DNA from: Anniella stebbinsi | Taxonomy: Eukaryota > Chordata > Lepidosauria > Squamata > Anniellidae | NCBI GenBank assembly: GCA_029215795.1 | Contig: JARDYH010000002.1 | Span: 8,487,001 to 8,551,000, forward strand | Reading direction: 5' to 3' | Length of the DNA stretch: 64,000 nt | Part shown: piece by piece, positions 34,846 through 45,646 of the stretch | Layout of the letters: each line of letters starts with the position of its first letter | How positions within the stretch are numbered: the first letter of the stretch is position 1 | Made by a program: the position numbers and the translations under genes | Notes under the pieces: model-generated | The model's database searches: none | The model's input: only the letters and a program-made list of their open reading frames with translations | What the model was told of the DNA's origin: nothing

Positions 34846-35085
34846 TTGTAATGGTTAGAGTGTTGGACTGGGAGCCGAGAGATCCAGGTTCTAGTCCCCA
34901 CTTCTCCATGGAAGCACACGGGGTGACTTTGGGCCAGTCACAAACCCTCAGCCAATCCTACCTCACAGGGTTGTTGTTGTGAGATAAAATGAAGAGGTGG
35001 AGGATTATATACACAACTTTGGGTTCCTTGGAGGAAAAACAGTGGACTATAAATGCAACGCAGTAAATAAAAATAAATGAGAATT
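34846..35085 (+). mobile_element. MIR-type CORE-SINE with L2-like tail
   Basis: The tRNA-like head has an A-box-like taatggttagagtgttgga and a B-box-like ggttctagtccccac. The CORE region has gggtgactttgggccagtca, then cctcacagggttgttgt. The tail (tttgggttccttggagg, then ggactataaatg) resembles L2 3' ends, which is how MIR-type SINEs borrow LINE machinery. Plus orientation. Confidence 0.75.
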
Positions 35086-35923
35086 ATTTGTATAGTATCA
35101 AAAACATTGCAAAACACTACTCTGTCTTCCATGATGTACATGATTCTCTGTGCAAATTTCTTGTAGTCAATCACTCAACTTTTTGAGAGGTAGCAAACAG
35201 CGCCTATCCTTTCTCAGCCTTTCAAATTCCAATTTATCTTAAGAAGGTGAAAAGATAAACCCCACGTTCCAGGGCTAACGACACGGCATACTTAAACCCA
35301 ACAAGACACACTTAAAGAAACATCAACAATAATTTTACAGGGGCTATCAGAAAGGCGAAGCATTATTTCAAACTAATAAGTTTGCTTGTTGTAGTGCAGT
35401 TCCCCCGATGTGTCATTTTAATTGCAGATTAGTCTTGTTCCTGTACCGTCACAGATAGATTCGCGAGACAGACGACATACATCATTAATTGTGTTGTGGA
35501 GGGGGATAGCATATCAAACAGTGGCTTTGTCTGACCCAACTCCTACAGCCTGTCTCACTGTTATGAAATTGTTGTCAAATGGAAAACAATGCCAAGGAAC
35601 ACTGGAGCTGAGATTACATTCCCCCCCTCTCCAGACACTATAAATAATATTACAATATATGGTACATGCAAGAATATGACGGCAGCTTTTAGAACTGGAG
35701 GATGATGATCCTGGAATTACGAGAGCAGATGTGTCCTTACCAAATTCCAGCCGGGATATTCCAATGTGGGTAGCTGCTTACCAGCACTTTAATTGAATTC
35801 GATTTTTAAAAACAAAACAACCTCCCTCCTTGACTATTTCAGCAGCCAGCTATAGTGGTTTGTGACACAGTGGGATCAAGTAGTTATTTGATTTCAGTAG
35901 ACTTTTGAGGAAATCTAAGAGCC

Positions 35924-36072
35924 TCTCTACACCAAGCAGGATACAACACTTTGAAAACATTTTGAAAACTGTATATGGAGTGTGTCCTGGGCCCCAACAC
36001 TTGTCACTACTGGTATAAACCATTTTAAACCATTTTAAACTATTTTAAAGCAGAAGTAAAGATAGGCTTTTA
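35924..36072. mobile_element. GGCC-ended MITE relative, partial
   Basis: Very similar to 28057-28190 (ctacaccaagcaggatacaa, then gggccccaaca), and only 85 bp from the full copy at 36157. Confidence 0.5.
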
Positions 36073-36156
36073 GTAACCAAAACAAATGCATTTTCTTCTC
36101 CTTTTGACTCCAGCCTTGATTCCCCCTCCCTGTTGTTTCTGTGGTGTTAAATCTTA

Positions 36157-36367
36157 GGCCAGATCTACACCAAACAGAATATAACGGTATGAAAGTGGTA
36201 TATAAAAGGCAGGAGCCACACCAAGCAGGATATAGAGGTATATGGTATGTGTCAATGGGCCCCAACAGTTCTCAGTGCACTTCAATACCACTATAAAGCA
36301 GTAGTGTGGCTCCTGCCTTTTATATACTCTTTCATACTGCTTTGTCCTGCTTGGTGTAGATCTGGCC
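36157..36367. mobile_element. GGCC-ended MITE (short type), TSD TTA
   Basis: The ends GGCCAGATCTACACCAA and TTGGTGTAGATCTGGCC are perfect inverted repeats, flanked by TTA on both sides (36154-36156, 36368-36370). A 3-bp TTA target suggests a PIF/Harbinger-type transposase. The interior is near-palindromic (ggcaggagccaca / tgtggctcctgcc). Confidence 0.75.
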
Positions 36368-36368
36368 T

Positions 36369-36475
36369 TAGACTGCAAGTTCCTTGGGGCAGGGACCTGG
36401 CCGTGCCCACTGATGGTGTGATAGCATTTTTTTTTATAATGTATTATTTGATGGAGTGCTAAATGTCCTTCCACT
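36369..36475 (+). mobile_element. LINE 3'-end relic
   Basis: agactgcaagttccttgggg, then cagggacctg and ataatgtattatttgatgg, resembles ancient amniote L3/CR1-type 3' ends. Low certainty. Confidence 0.35.
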
Positions 36476-36640
36476 GCATCCAGCTTGCCTGGCCGCAGGG
36501 AGGCTATCCCGGGAGGGATTGTAGCGCAGTCATCGCTAACAGGCCACATGATGTTCACTTGCTCCCATGGTGATCTCAACTCCACCCCTCAGTTATTCAG
36601 GCATATCGCTGACTGCTTGTGTCACTTTTTTTTTTCCCAG

Positions 36641-36772
36641 CTGTCTCGCTACAGTCCCGAAGTCCGCAGCTGGTGTGCCCTCCCCCTTCGTGAAGCTGTT
36701 GCTGTTCGGCGCAAGCTCCCGGCTCAGCGAACACTGAACCAGCTGCCAGGGGAGTGTCCAGCAGTTTTGGAG
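36641..36772 (+). other. Candidate cryptic exon (unproven)
   Basis: A 132-nt open segment (44 codons, phase 0-0) lies between a strong acceptor (poly-T then cccag, ending 36640) and a strong donor (GAG then gtgagt, from 36773). It encodes LSRYSPEVRSWCALPLREAV followed by a basic stretch. It is CpG-richer than its surroundings. I recognise no protein family. It lies on the strand opposite the RIT2-like gene, about 0.7 kb from exon 4. It could be part of an unrecognised repeat. Confidence 0.2.
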
Positions 36773-37459
36773 GTGAGTGGACCCGGCCGCCATTTTCGCC
36801 ACATGTTTCCGATGTGCATCAGCATGTCTTGGCGATGAGAGTGTGTATTTTTTTCCCAACACAAACATATCTATGCGCAGCATCACATATTCAATGGACT
36901 TCCTATCCACCCCATGTGTAGCTGTGATTTTGCATTAATGCGCATCCCTCATGAGTCATAAAAACCAGCCCTTTTGCTGCGTCGACTGCATAGCCCCACC
37001 CACTCCTGCAGGTCCATATGTGGAAGCGTTGTCATGGGGCACATGTTCTCCTGCAACGGCACTCCTGTCGTTGTGGAAAACTTCACCCACCTGTGTCCCG
37101 GGAGTGACGATCCCGGAAGTGGGAAACCTCGCTATCACCCCTTCCCTTGTGAAAGGGCTGCAGGAGTAGATTAGCCCCTAAACAGGCAACTAATGCAAAT
37201 AAGCACTATGGATTTGGGAAGGCTAGTAGATTTGGAGAACAGAAGGCTTCCCTAATATATTATACTCTAATAAGTCTCTGAGTAAGGCTGAGGGAAAGCG
37301 ACTGTCTTTTGTCAAAATAAACCACCCTGTTTGTTTTGTTCATGTGTTAGTTTTTGAGACTCAGTTCACACCTACAGTAAATCTTGCATTGCACACACTA
37401 ACTAGGGAATCGCTCAGGATACAGCCCCGCTTCATTTAAAAGGCAACCACTTTGCTTAC

Positions 37460-37651
37460 CTGCCTAAACTCCTTGAGATCAATTTTGTTCCCCACCAACA
37501 CGAAGGGTATGCTGTAGCAGTGCCGGACGCGATAAATGAGCTCCTTGAATTCCGCAGCTTCTTGAAAGGACTGGCGGTCCGTGATGGAATAGCAAATAAT
37601 GAAGCCCTCTCCACCTCGCATATATTGGTCTCTCATGGCTGTGAATTCTGC
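37460..37651 (-). CDS. RIT2: Rit-type Ras GTPase, exon 4 (RIT2-like)
   Basis: This is an internal exon of a small GTP-binding protein of the Rit subfamily (Ras-related, without a C-terminal prenylation box; membrane-associated signalling, and neuronal in the case of RIT2). The 192-nt exon encodes 64 residues in phase 0-0. It starts [17 protein letters not shown], directly after the switch II DTAGQ carried by exon 3, and ends in DLKEFRQ. It contains the guanine-specificity motif NKID (G4) within VLVGNKIDL. On the minus strand the acceptor reads ctctgcag and the donor reads CAG followed by gtaagc. [24 protein letters not shown] and FRQ favour RIT2 over RIT1 as I remember the families. The stretch RHCYSIPF departs from the RIT2 pattern I know, so a third paralogue (RIT3) is possible. 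The exon is intact, with no stop or frameshift. Family is certain; paralogue is less so. Confidence 0.88.
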
Positions 37652-37659
37652 CTGCAGAG

Positions 37660-38410
37660 TAACATTGAGATGCTATATAATTTAGTAAGCAAAATAAACG
37701 GCCTATAAAAAGCAGAGCTGCTGAGATCGTGTTTCTGAGGTCATTTTGTTTTCTCCCTTTTTCAAAAGTGAGTTTGTTTAAAGGTACAACTAGCTCAAAA
37801 AAACCACAGACCTTTTCCTCTTATTATTCACAAGGCATCCCTGGTTGATCCACCATGTACTTTTCCCTTGAATTGGTTTTGTTTGTCTAGTTTCTTACAG
37901 TAAATAATACATAATTGTTGATTTTTAAAACCACTATTAGCATTCTGGTATTTTCTCACTTATCTTTAAGGATGTTTTTCCTCACAAACCATGCAAATAT
38001 ATCCTGCGTGCAATCCTGAACACCAAACTGAGGAGGAGGGTGGCTATTCCCCCCTTTCTTTGTTTGTTTTGAGAAATGTTTGCTCATTCCTAAATGTGCG
38101 ATTCCATTCAAAAACTCTGTTTTATTTTCTATTTAAACATGCATTTTGGAATGCACCCTTTCAAAGAAAAAAAAGCACATTTTTTACAGTTTAGTCAATG
38201 GGGGGGGGGGGGTGGAAGTGCATACTTCTTCAAAATATGCATTTCCCCCTTCTGAACAAACTGAAACACAGGCCAAAAACATAAACGGGGACAGGCTGAA
38301 ATGAGTTTTGAATTGTTGTTTGGAGAATTTAGGCAAGCTTGAAATTTATTGGTGCCTCCATCCCTATATATCTTCTACTTCTTGCTTCTTCTATTTTTTT
38401 TCCCTTTTCA
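37660..38410. other. Unannotated, next to exon 4
   Basis: Upstream side of exon 4 on the gene strand. It holds a poly-G run and AT-rich tgcattttgga-type motifs; no further exon. Confidence 0.45.
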
Positions 38411-38930
38411 CAGGGCTTGTCTTGATGAGGGGCTGGTTCCGGGGTGGATCTGCCATGGTGGCAGGTATGATGCAGCCGCCATCATGGAACTGTCCCGAGG
38501 CATTCGCTCGAAATTCCACTTTTAAAAAAGTCAGGCACTTTTCCTGACTTTTTTCACTTGGAGCGAGGCACCTTGCTCCGGAGCTGCTTTGGAAGCATGT
38601 CTGGGCAGATGGTAAACCCTGATTTGTTGCCATCTGCCCAGATGGGAGGAGGGGGTGGGCCAGTGAGGGAAATGGCCGCTGGCCCACCTCTGCACTTCTC
38701 CGGCATGGGGAGAAGCCAAAAAAAAAAAAAAAAGGGGGGTAAAAAAATAGAACCTGGGACATGAGGAGGCACAGGTGTGCCTCCTCCAAAGAAAAGCTTT
38801 TTAAAAATAAACTGGGATGTGAGGAGGCTCAGGCAACCCGGTGCATGGGAGCAGCATCTCCTCTGAATAAAAGGCAAAAACCAAACAAACCTGGGACCTG
38901 AGGCGGTACAGGCACCTGGCGCATGGGTAC
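38411..38930. mobile_element. Outer inverted-end element, left part
   Basis: It begins CAGGGCTTGTCTTGATGAGG. The matching end, catcgtcaagatgagcccctg, lies at 39894-39915 beyond the nested hAT element. The interior has several small foldbacks (aaaaaagtcagg / cctgacttttt; gagcgaggcac / gtgcctcctc). Superfamily not determined. Confidence 0.5.
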
Positions 38931-39806
38931 TAGGGGTGTGCATGCCAAAAAATATTGTTGTTTATTGTTATCATCATTTTGGACCAAAAAAAATATTGTC
39001 TTCATTCATATCGTAGGTGAACCGTATCGTCTTCATGATAATTATCGTGAAAAAATGATATTTTTTGCAGCCCTGTTTTTAAAGAGAAAAATGCCTATAA
39101 CGTCTGTATTTTAAAAGTTAGAGGCTTGAAACTTGGTCACAGTGCTTATGAAGTAGGGATGTGTATCGTATTGTAAAAATGTACAATAACGATACGATAA
39201 GGTCGTTATCGTGCATGTTTTTAACGATGATGATACGATAGAAAATCCTATGATAATCATCGGAGACGATAATTTTCAGGCAATTTTATCGTTTTATTGG
39301 ACTGCCATATAACTTCTGTATTTTAAAAGTTAGAGGCTTGAAACTTGGTCACAGTGCTTCTGGGGTATGCCTAAGTATGTGTATGAAATTTGAGATCGAT
39401 CCCTCCAACCCTCGATTTTATATGAATTTATTAAAGGTTGTTTCCGTTCTGACAGATCAGAATGACAGCTCGCCACGTGCATTCATTCAGACCTGTCAGA
39501 ACGGAAACGACCATTAAAAAATTCATATGAAATTGAGGGTTGGAGGGATCGATCTCAAATTTCATACACATACTTAGGCATACCCCAGAAGCACTGTGAC
39601 CAAGTTTCAAGCCTCTAACTTTTAAAATACAGACGTTATAGGTATATTTATATGGCAGTCCAATAAAACGATAAAATCATCCGCAAATTATCGTCTCGGA
39701 TGATTATCGTAGGTTTTTGTATCATATCGTTATTGTTAAACTCATGCACGATAATGATCTTATTGTATTGTTATAGTACATTTTAACGATACAATACACA
39801 TCCCTA
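38931..39806. mobile_element. hAT-type palindromic element, TSD ATGGGTAC
   Basis: This 876-bp element is flanked by exact 8-bp ATGGGTAC duplications (38923-38930, 39807-39814). The left end is TAGGGGTGTGCA and the right end ACACATCCCTA. Subterminal regions are arrays of ATCGTTATCG-type motifs. From 39156 to 39806 it is one long inverted repeat, with about 300-bp arms around a cgttctgacag / ctgtcagaacg centre. It is nested within a larger inverted-end element. Confidence 0.87.
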
Positions 39807-39814
39807 ATGGGTAC

Positions 39815-39915
39815 TCCCTCTGCGCTCACTGTTTTGCATGGGGATAACTTGAAGGAGCAGAAATGCGGGTGGTGGTCTCTCAGCACCAAAGCACCATCGT
39901 CAAGATGAGCCCCTG
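39815..39915. mobile_element. Outer inverted-end element, right part
   Basis: This continues the element interrupted at 38931 and ends with gatgagcccctg, the inverted copy of the 38411 end. Confidence 0.48.
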
Positions 39916-40464
39916 ATGTCTGTCTGGATTCTTAATAATTTCACAGACAAACCTGGAGGTCTATTGAGAACATGTAAACAAACATATGTAGCTCTCTCAC
40001 CCGAATCAAAAATTTGGTCCCTCTAATCCAGTGATATCTAGTCTGATTCGATCTCCACGGTACAGCTGGGCTTACATTTTCACCCCACTCTTTTTGACCA
40101 TTTGGGGATGAGGATGAAGAATGAAACGACATCATCTCGAAAACTGGGGAAGGCAGGGTAAATTTCTGAGACATTTTTGAGCAGGGTGGGGAAATCCATG
40201 GATACATTTTCAACCCCATCCCCATGGGTGGGATTTTAGCATGAAAATGGCAGTAGGAAAAGCTGAATCATCCCTCCCAAATGTCCAAATTGGGGCAATG
40301 GGGGCTAACATGGACGTAAGTAAGTAAGCTGAATGTTTCCTTTGGACCTTAAAGACAGCATCAGAAAGAACTTCTGGAACATTGCTAGTTCCTGCCCTTG
40401 ATCCGAGGCAGGGAACTGCAATGAAGAGTATCCCCAGCTGTGAGGAGCCCCCAACATTTTATTT

Positions 40465-40960
40465 TATAATTTTATTTCATTAAAACATTTGTATCCTGCC
40501 CTATATCACTAGGATCTCAGGGTGGCGTACAGATAAAATTATACAACAATATAATACAAGGAATAGAGGCAGCAAAATAAAAAAACCATTAATCAAACTA
40601 AAACCAGTATAAAATGTAAAAGCAGTAAAACCCAAGTCAAACAGTTAAAACAATGTGCAGGCTTGGTGAATTTAGCCATCAAAGCCTTTGTTAAAAAAAA
40701 AACCTGTCTTTTCTTGGTGCAGGAATGAAGCCAGTACTGGTGCCAGCTGGGCCTCCAAGGGGAGGGCATTCCACAGTTGGGGTGCCACAACAGAGAAAGC
40801 CCTTTCCCATGTCCCACCATAGTGTATGTCTCACGTTGGTGGGACGCGGAGGAGGGCTCCTCCAACAGATCTCAAGTCTCGGGCAAGCATATATAGGGAG
40901 AGGCACACCCTCAAGTATGGAGGGAGCACCTTTTTTAATAGGCTTTCTTCAAGATTAAAG
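40465..40960 (-). mobile_element. L2/CR1-group LINE 3' end
   Basis: Inverted: cctgccctatatcactagga, then tctcagggtggcgtacag. Further on is a diverged ORF2 C-terminal block, with the minus reading containing HTLWWDMGKGFLCCGTPTVE (a worn RAFSVAAPxLWN block in another frame). Confidence 0.5.
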
Positions 40961-41546
40961 AAAGAAAATAAATAAAACCCTCAGCCACTTCATCTCCCCT
41001 CCCACTCCATTCATAAATTTATTCTGCCCTCTCAAAAGCCTCTGGGGGAGAACTTCTTTTTTGCAAGCGGACAAGTGGACCTGCAAAAGAGGGAGGGGAC
41101 TTTGGGCCCAGCATTACTCCAGAGTCACAGGGCAGGTAGACTTGCTGAGCCCTGTTCCCTACCCTCCCTCTGTAAATAGAGATATGACAGACAGATATGG
41201 GGCCCTCTATCTGTAAAGTGTGTGGCCTCTGGCTCAGCCTTGACCACTTTCTGAGCCATATCACAAGCCACTGATGTTTTATTGCAACACCTTCAAGCAT
41301 TCCTGCTTCCTGTTGAGCTTAGAACCAATTTACAGTTACCAGCATTAGCAGTGTGGATTCTTTCCATGGCAATCTGGTAACGTTCTGCAAGACAATGAAA
41401 TTGTTATCTTTCCCCCAACCTGTTTTATTTCTCCCCAACTAGGTTCCTTGCAGGGATTTTGTCTGCATTTGGTAATATGCAAGAGGGCCAAATAGACTGA
41501 AGTATACATTCCTTGATTGCTCTGTTGTACACATAGCCTGAGTAAT

Positions 41547-41577
41547 TAAACAAACAAACAAACAAACAAACAAACAG
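41547..41577. repeat. (AAAC)n microsatellite
   Basis: Seven or eight AAAC units. Confidence 0.88.
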
Positions 41578-42171
41578 GAAAGGGTTGGTTTCAGCCAGTA
41601 AGTCTTGTTGTTGTGGAGGCACTAAGTGAGGACCTGGTGACATGGGATGGGCAAGGGACTAAGAGGTCTGGTCAAAATGAGAACCAATCACATGTTATGT
41701 TCACTAGATTCTGACTAAACAGAAGTCAGGTTTCCCAGAAAGACAGGAAATAGAGCAGCAGCACAGAGAGATCTGAAGGATGCTGGAGCTGGAACCCAGG
41801 CAACTTGAAGGTATGTTGCTCCAACAAGCAGTAGATTATGACTGAGCCTTAGGTATGGGGTTGCCTTCCTTTAGGCTAGTTAGCCCTGCCTCCATATTGA
41901 CTGAGTCTTTTTCCCTTACAGGAACACAGTCTGTTTCAGCAGCAATTACACAGAAGTGTCTGTGGCATGATGGTGTCTTCATGGCTAGAGTCCTCCAACT
42001 TTGAGGATGGCAATACAACATCCTTCTGACATAGAGGAACTTATACCTGGGGCTTTCCTTGACTGCTAGATCCTCAGGAGGAAATAACCTCATAACTCCC
42101 CTCTGCAACCAACCCCTACCCCTGCTCCATTAACTTAGGAGCCCCATCCTCTGAGGACAGGTGGTTGCATG

Positions 42172-42350
42172 GGAATATAAGAAGGCCATGCCGGATCAGA
42201 CCAAGGGGCCATCTTGTCCAGCATTCTGTCATAAACGATGACATACTATAGGGCAGCATTTGTAGGGGAAAATTGGAGGGTGACAGGGAGTCCTCAACCT
42301 TTTCTGGCATGCAGAGATCTCCCTGCAATTACTCCCTGATACAGTGTCAT
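42172..42350 (-). mobile_element. SINE-like dispersed repeat (inverted)
   Basis: ataagaaggccatgccggat, then cagaccaaggggccatctt, matches the start of the repeat at 47848 and diverges after about 60 bp. Confidence 0.48.
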
Positions 42351-42576
42351 TGCGCCCCCCCCCCCTTATCTCTGACCAGCTCTCAGATCAGAAACTAGCC
42401 TTGCTTGGGAGGGGAGAACACTGGGATATGGTTTCAGGGGAAATCTTTGTCTGGGGAATGGTTAAGCACACTCCTCCCACCAGCCAAGTCAAGTACTTCC
42501 TACCTGAGCACAGCAAATGGCAAACATATGAATATGTAGTTTTGTCCTCAGAATGGAGATAGGGGATTGGGAACCT

Positions 42577-43138
42577 AGAATCATAGAATCATAGAATGGT
42601 AGAGTTGGAATCATTGAATGGTAGAGTCCAAACCCCTGCTCAATGCAGGAATCCACCTTAAAGCATACCTGACAGATGGCTATCCAGCTGCCTCTTGAAT
42701 GCCTCTAGTGTGGGAGAGCCAACAAGCTCCCTAGGTCATTGGTTCCATTGTCATACTGCTCTAACAGTCAGGAGGTTTCTCCTGATTTCCAGCCAGAATC
42801 TGGCTTCTTGTAACTTGAGCCCATTATTCCACGTCCTGCATTCTGGGTTGACCGAGAAAAGATCCAGGCCCTCCTCTATGTGACAACCTTTGAAGTATTT
42901 GAAGAGTGCTATCATGTCTCCCCTCAATCTTCTCTTCTCCAGGCTAAACATACCCAGCTCTTTCAGTCTCTCCTCATAGGGCTTTGTTTCCAGATGCCTG
43001 ATCATCCTCGTTGCCCACCTCTGAACACGCTCCAGCTTGTCTGCATCCTTCTTGAAGTGTGGTGCCCAGAACTAGACACAGTACTCAAGATGAGGCCTAA
43101 CCAGTGTCGAATAGAGGGGAACCAGTACCTCTGCCTTA
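42577..43138 (-). mobile_element. CR1 LINE 3' end
   Basis: The octamer end is repeated (three ATAGAATC-like units at 42576-42598), followed by the standard CR1 3' region. The minus-strand reading at 42751-43005 gives [20 protein letters not shown], then [14 protein letters not shown]. Confidence 0.8.
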
Positions 43139-43984
43139 ATTTAGAAGTAGTGTCAGTGTGATTCCATGTACATGGCACAAGTTCCCGTGCTTTAAACTAT
43201 TTCAGTCCTTTCATTCTGAACACTATCCTCTTTAAGACCTGTGAGTGCCTTGCAGGTGCTATATTTCGGATTTACCAGTACAGAACATCTATTCTTCTCG
43301 TTTCTTTCTTACAAACAAAGGACAACAAGCAATGTTCTTTTACTAATTAACCAAAATGTAGCATTCATGGCAGGAAATGATCAAAGAAGTCATTAGCATT
43401 CAGGATGCGGAGAACATGAGTAACATTGTTATCTCGTGTACAAATGAACTACAGGAAATGTAATGTTGAAAATGCTAAATGGTAGGAGGCAGAAATTGTA
43501 GAAGGGCCCAGACAGAGTACCATGTAAGGCATTACTATTATACCATCATCAATAAAATATCACTGTGGGGAGAGGAAAGTGTCTGAATTTAGTCTGGCCA
43601 AATTCTAGAGGCCACTCTGAGCTCCACACAATAGTGTTTGGAGTCCGGACACTGCTGTCCTGATCCGCCCCTATCAGACGGTCAAAATCCACTCAAAAAT
43701 TGGGAGCACCCGGGGCTTCAAATATATAGAGAGCATATGCATTCAGTTAATATGAGGTAATCAACTGGGGATGCAAAATAATAAATATGTGTCATAGAAG
43801 ATCCCCTCATGAAGCTTTTGATGGCAAATGAATACTAAGCAAATACTTTTTAATGAATACTTTTGATAGCAAATGAATACTAAGAGCTTGTCTTTGACCC
43901 TCTTGAGCATGGTGGTTAAGCATGTTGGTCTAAACATTATGGCTTAGCGTGTTGTGTGAACCATGACTTAGCATGTCATGTGAA

Positions 43985-44327
43985 CCATAGAATCATAGAA
44001 CAGTAGAATTGGAAGGGGCCTATAAGGCCATCATGTCTAACCCCCTGCTCAATGCAGGAATCCACCTTAAAGCATCCTTGACAGATGGCTGTCCAGCTGC
44101 CTCTTGGAGGCCTCTAGTGTGGGAGAGCCCACGACCTCCCAAGGTCATTGGTTTCATTGTCATACTGCTATAACAGTCAGGAAGGTTTTCCTGATGTCCA
44201 GCCGGAATCTGGCTTCCTGTGACTTGAGCCCATTATTCCGTGTCCTGCACCCTGGGATGATTGAGAAGAGATCTTGGCCCTCCTCTGTGTGACAACCATT
44301 CAGGTATTTGAAGAGTGCTATCATGGT
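43985..44327 (-). mobile_element. CR1 LINE 3' end, short
   Basis: This has the octamer end and about 340 bp of the same CR1 3' region as the copies at 2268 and 42577. It is truncated after the FKYLNGC block. Confidence 0.75.
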
Positions 44328-44639
44328 GGCTACAAACACACTCACTAATCACTTACTGCAAAGGGATTAGTGGCCTAACCATGGCTTAGTGCATTGTCTG
44401 AAGAGGCCCTTCATTTCCTTCCTTTACAAGTGAAATGGAAGGCAGCTATTTATTTATTTATTTATTTATTACTATGGGTTAATTAAAATGTGCTAAGCCA
44501 TGGTGGGGGCGGGGAGAGCAAGGCAGATACAGCTGCTGTTGTGTTTTTGCACAGGCATAGAGATGCACGTTATAAGATAAAGAAAGACAGTCACCTACCC
44601 CTGGGCTAAATTTAGGAATGGGTGAATCTGTAAATTTTG

Positions 44640-45060
44640 GCTCTGTTCATTTTCTCGCCTTTCTGACCTTACATTCAGTTGGGCCCAATTCGATATCACA
44701 TAAAATAAAATCCTGTGTGCACATGAAAATTCATATGCATTTTGTGCACACCTTTCCCCAATGTGTGAATTCTTAACAACCTATTTCCCCTATAATCATG
44801 CATTTCTGTCCATTATTTTCACTATTGTGTGCATTTTTCTTCACACTTTTCTATAGCATATGGATTTTTTGTGTACACTTTCTTTGATAAGCACATTGTG
44901 TGTGTGTGTGTGTGTGTGTGTTTACATAGTAGTGAACCCTAGCATTAAATTCAGGAATGTGTCAATTTCCCAAATTATCTTTTTTCTGGTTTGTGAACTG
45001 TCCAGCAAGCTCAAATTTGCTAAATATGCATAAAAATTCAGATGGCACAAAATTAACCCC
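44640..45060. repeat. AT-rich repeat with recurring TGCATTTT-type motifs
   Basis: tgcattttgtgcacac, catgcatttctgtcc and tgtgtgcatttttc, then a (TG)12 tract at 44897-44921. It is the same class as 1805-2075. Confidence 0.42.
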
Positions 45061-45502
45061 AATCTCTAGCTAGATTGCAGATGAATACAATGGAATGTGT
45101 TCATATGGTATGAGCCAAATGAACTAATGTTTAAGCACAGACTGACAGGAACAACCATTTGAACCCAAGCACATGACTGATACATCCAAAACCATTGGTG
45201 CTTCTCTACTGGCAAATGCTTCCTTGCCTTGACATGCCTTTGCCATATTAGGGCCTTATGATGCTGCCCTGATGGGGAATGAAAGGAATTATGGCAATTA
45301 TGGACATCAAAGCTGGATAAACTGGCATATATCTTGCAGAATGCCTTGACAAATTCTCTGGCATGGCAGGTAGGACCAGGTGATTCTGTCCAACTTGCCA
45401 AGAGTGGATTTCAACTTTAATCTTCATGCGGCAAGGATTTCTTCCCCCATCCCCCTGCAGTTATCACACAATGAAAATTCTCATCTTATGTTCTCTTGCT
45501 CT

Positions 45503-45646
45503 GTCTTCTTCTTCTTCTTCTTCTTCTTCTTCTTCTTCTGCTTCTGCTTCTGGTTCTGCTTCTGCTTCTGCTTCTGCTTCTTCTGCTTCTTCTGCTTCTG
45601 CTTCTGCTTCTGCTTCTCCTCCTCCTCCTCCTCCACCACCTCCTTC
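45503..45646 (+). repeat. Pyrimidine-rich microsatellite (CTT)n/(CTTCTG)n/(CTC)n
   Basis: This is a 144-bp almost pure pyrimidine run (interrupted by G every sixth base in the middle) with three period-3 or period-6 blocks. The serine-, leucine- or phenylalanine-rich readings across it are repeat artefacts. Confidence 0.9.

Larger units (their letters stand above)
1..37459 (-). other. RIT2: Intron (partial) downstream of Rit exon 4
   Basis: The gtaagc donor at 37454-37459 opens an intron running to lower coordinates on the minus strand. The last coding exon should begin with a VST-type sequence and end with a basic C-terminus. I searched the minus-strand reading for it and did not see it, so the intron probably continues past base 1. 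This part is almost wholly repeats and unique non-coding DNA. Confidence 0.6.

Noticed and set aside
34846..34920. Possible tRNA gene
   Set aside because: The A- and B-box-like motifs belong to a SINE head followed by a CORE domain and an LINE-type tail; there is no full cloverleaf.
37460..37651. RIT1 as the identity of the GTPase exon
   Set aside because: [14 protein letters not shown] and NKIDL fit RIT2 better; RIT1 differs at these places as I remember it.
37460..37651. Processed pseudogene of a Rit gene
   Set aside because: Both exons have intact donors and acceptors and are separated by an intron, so this is the genomic gene.
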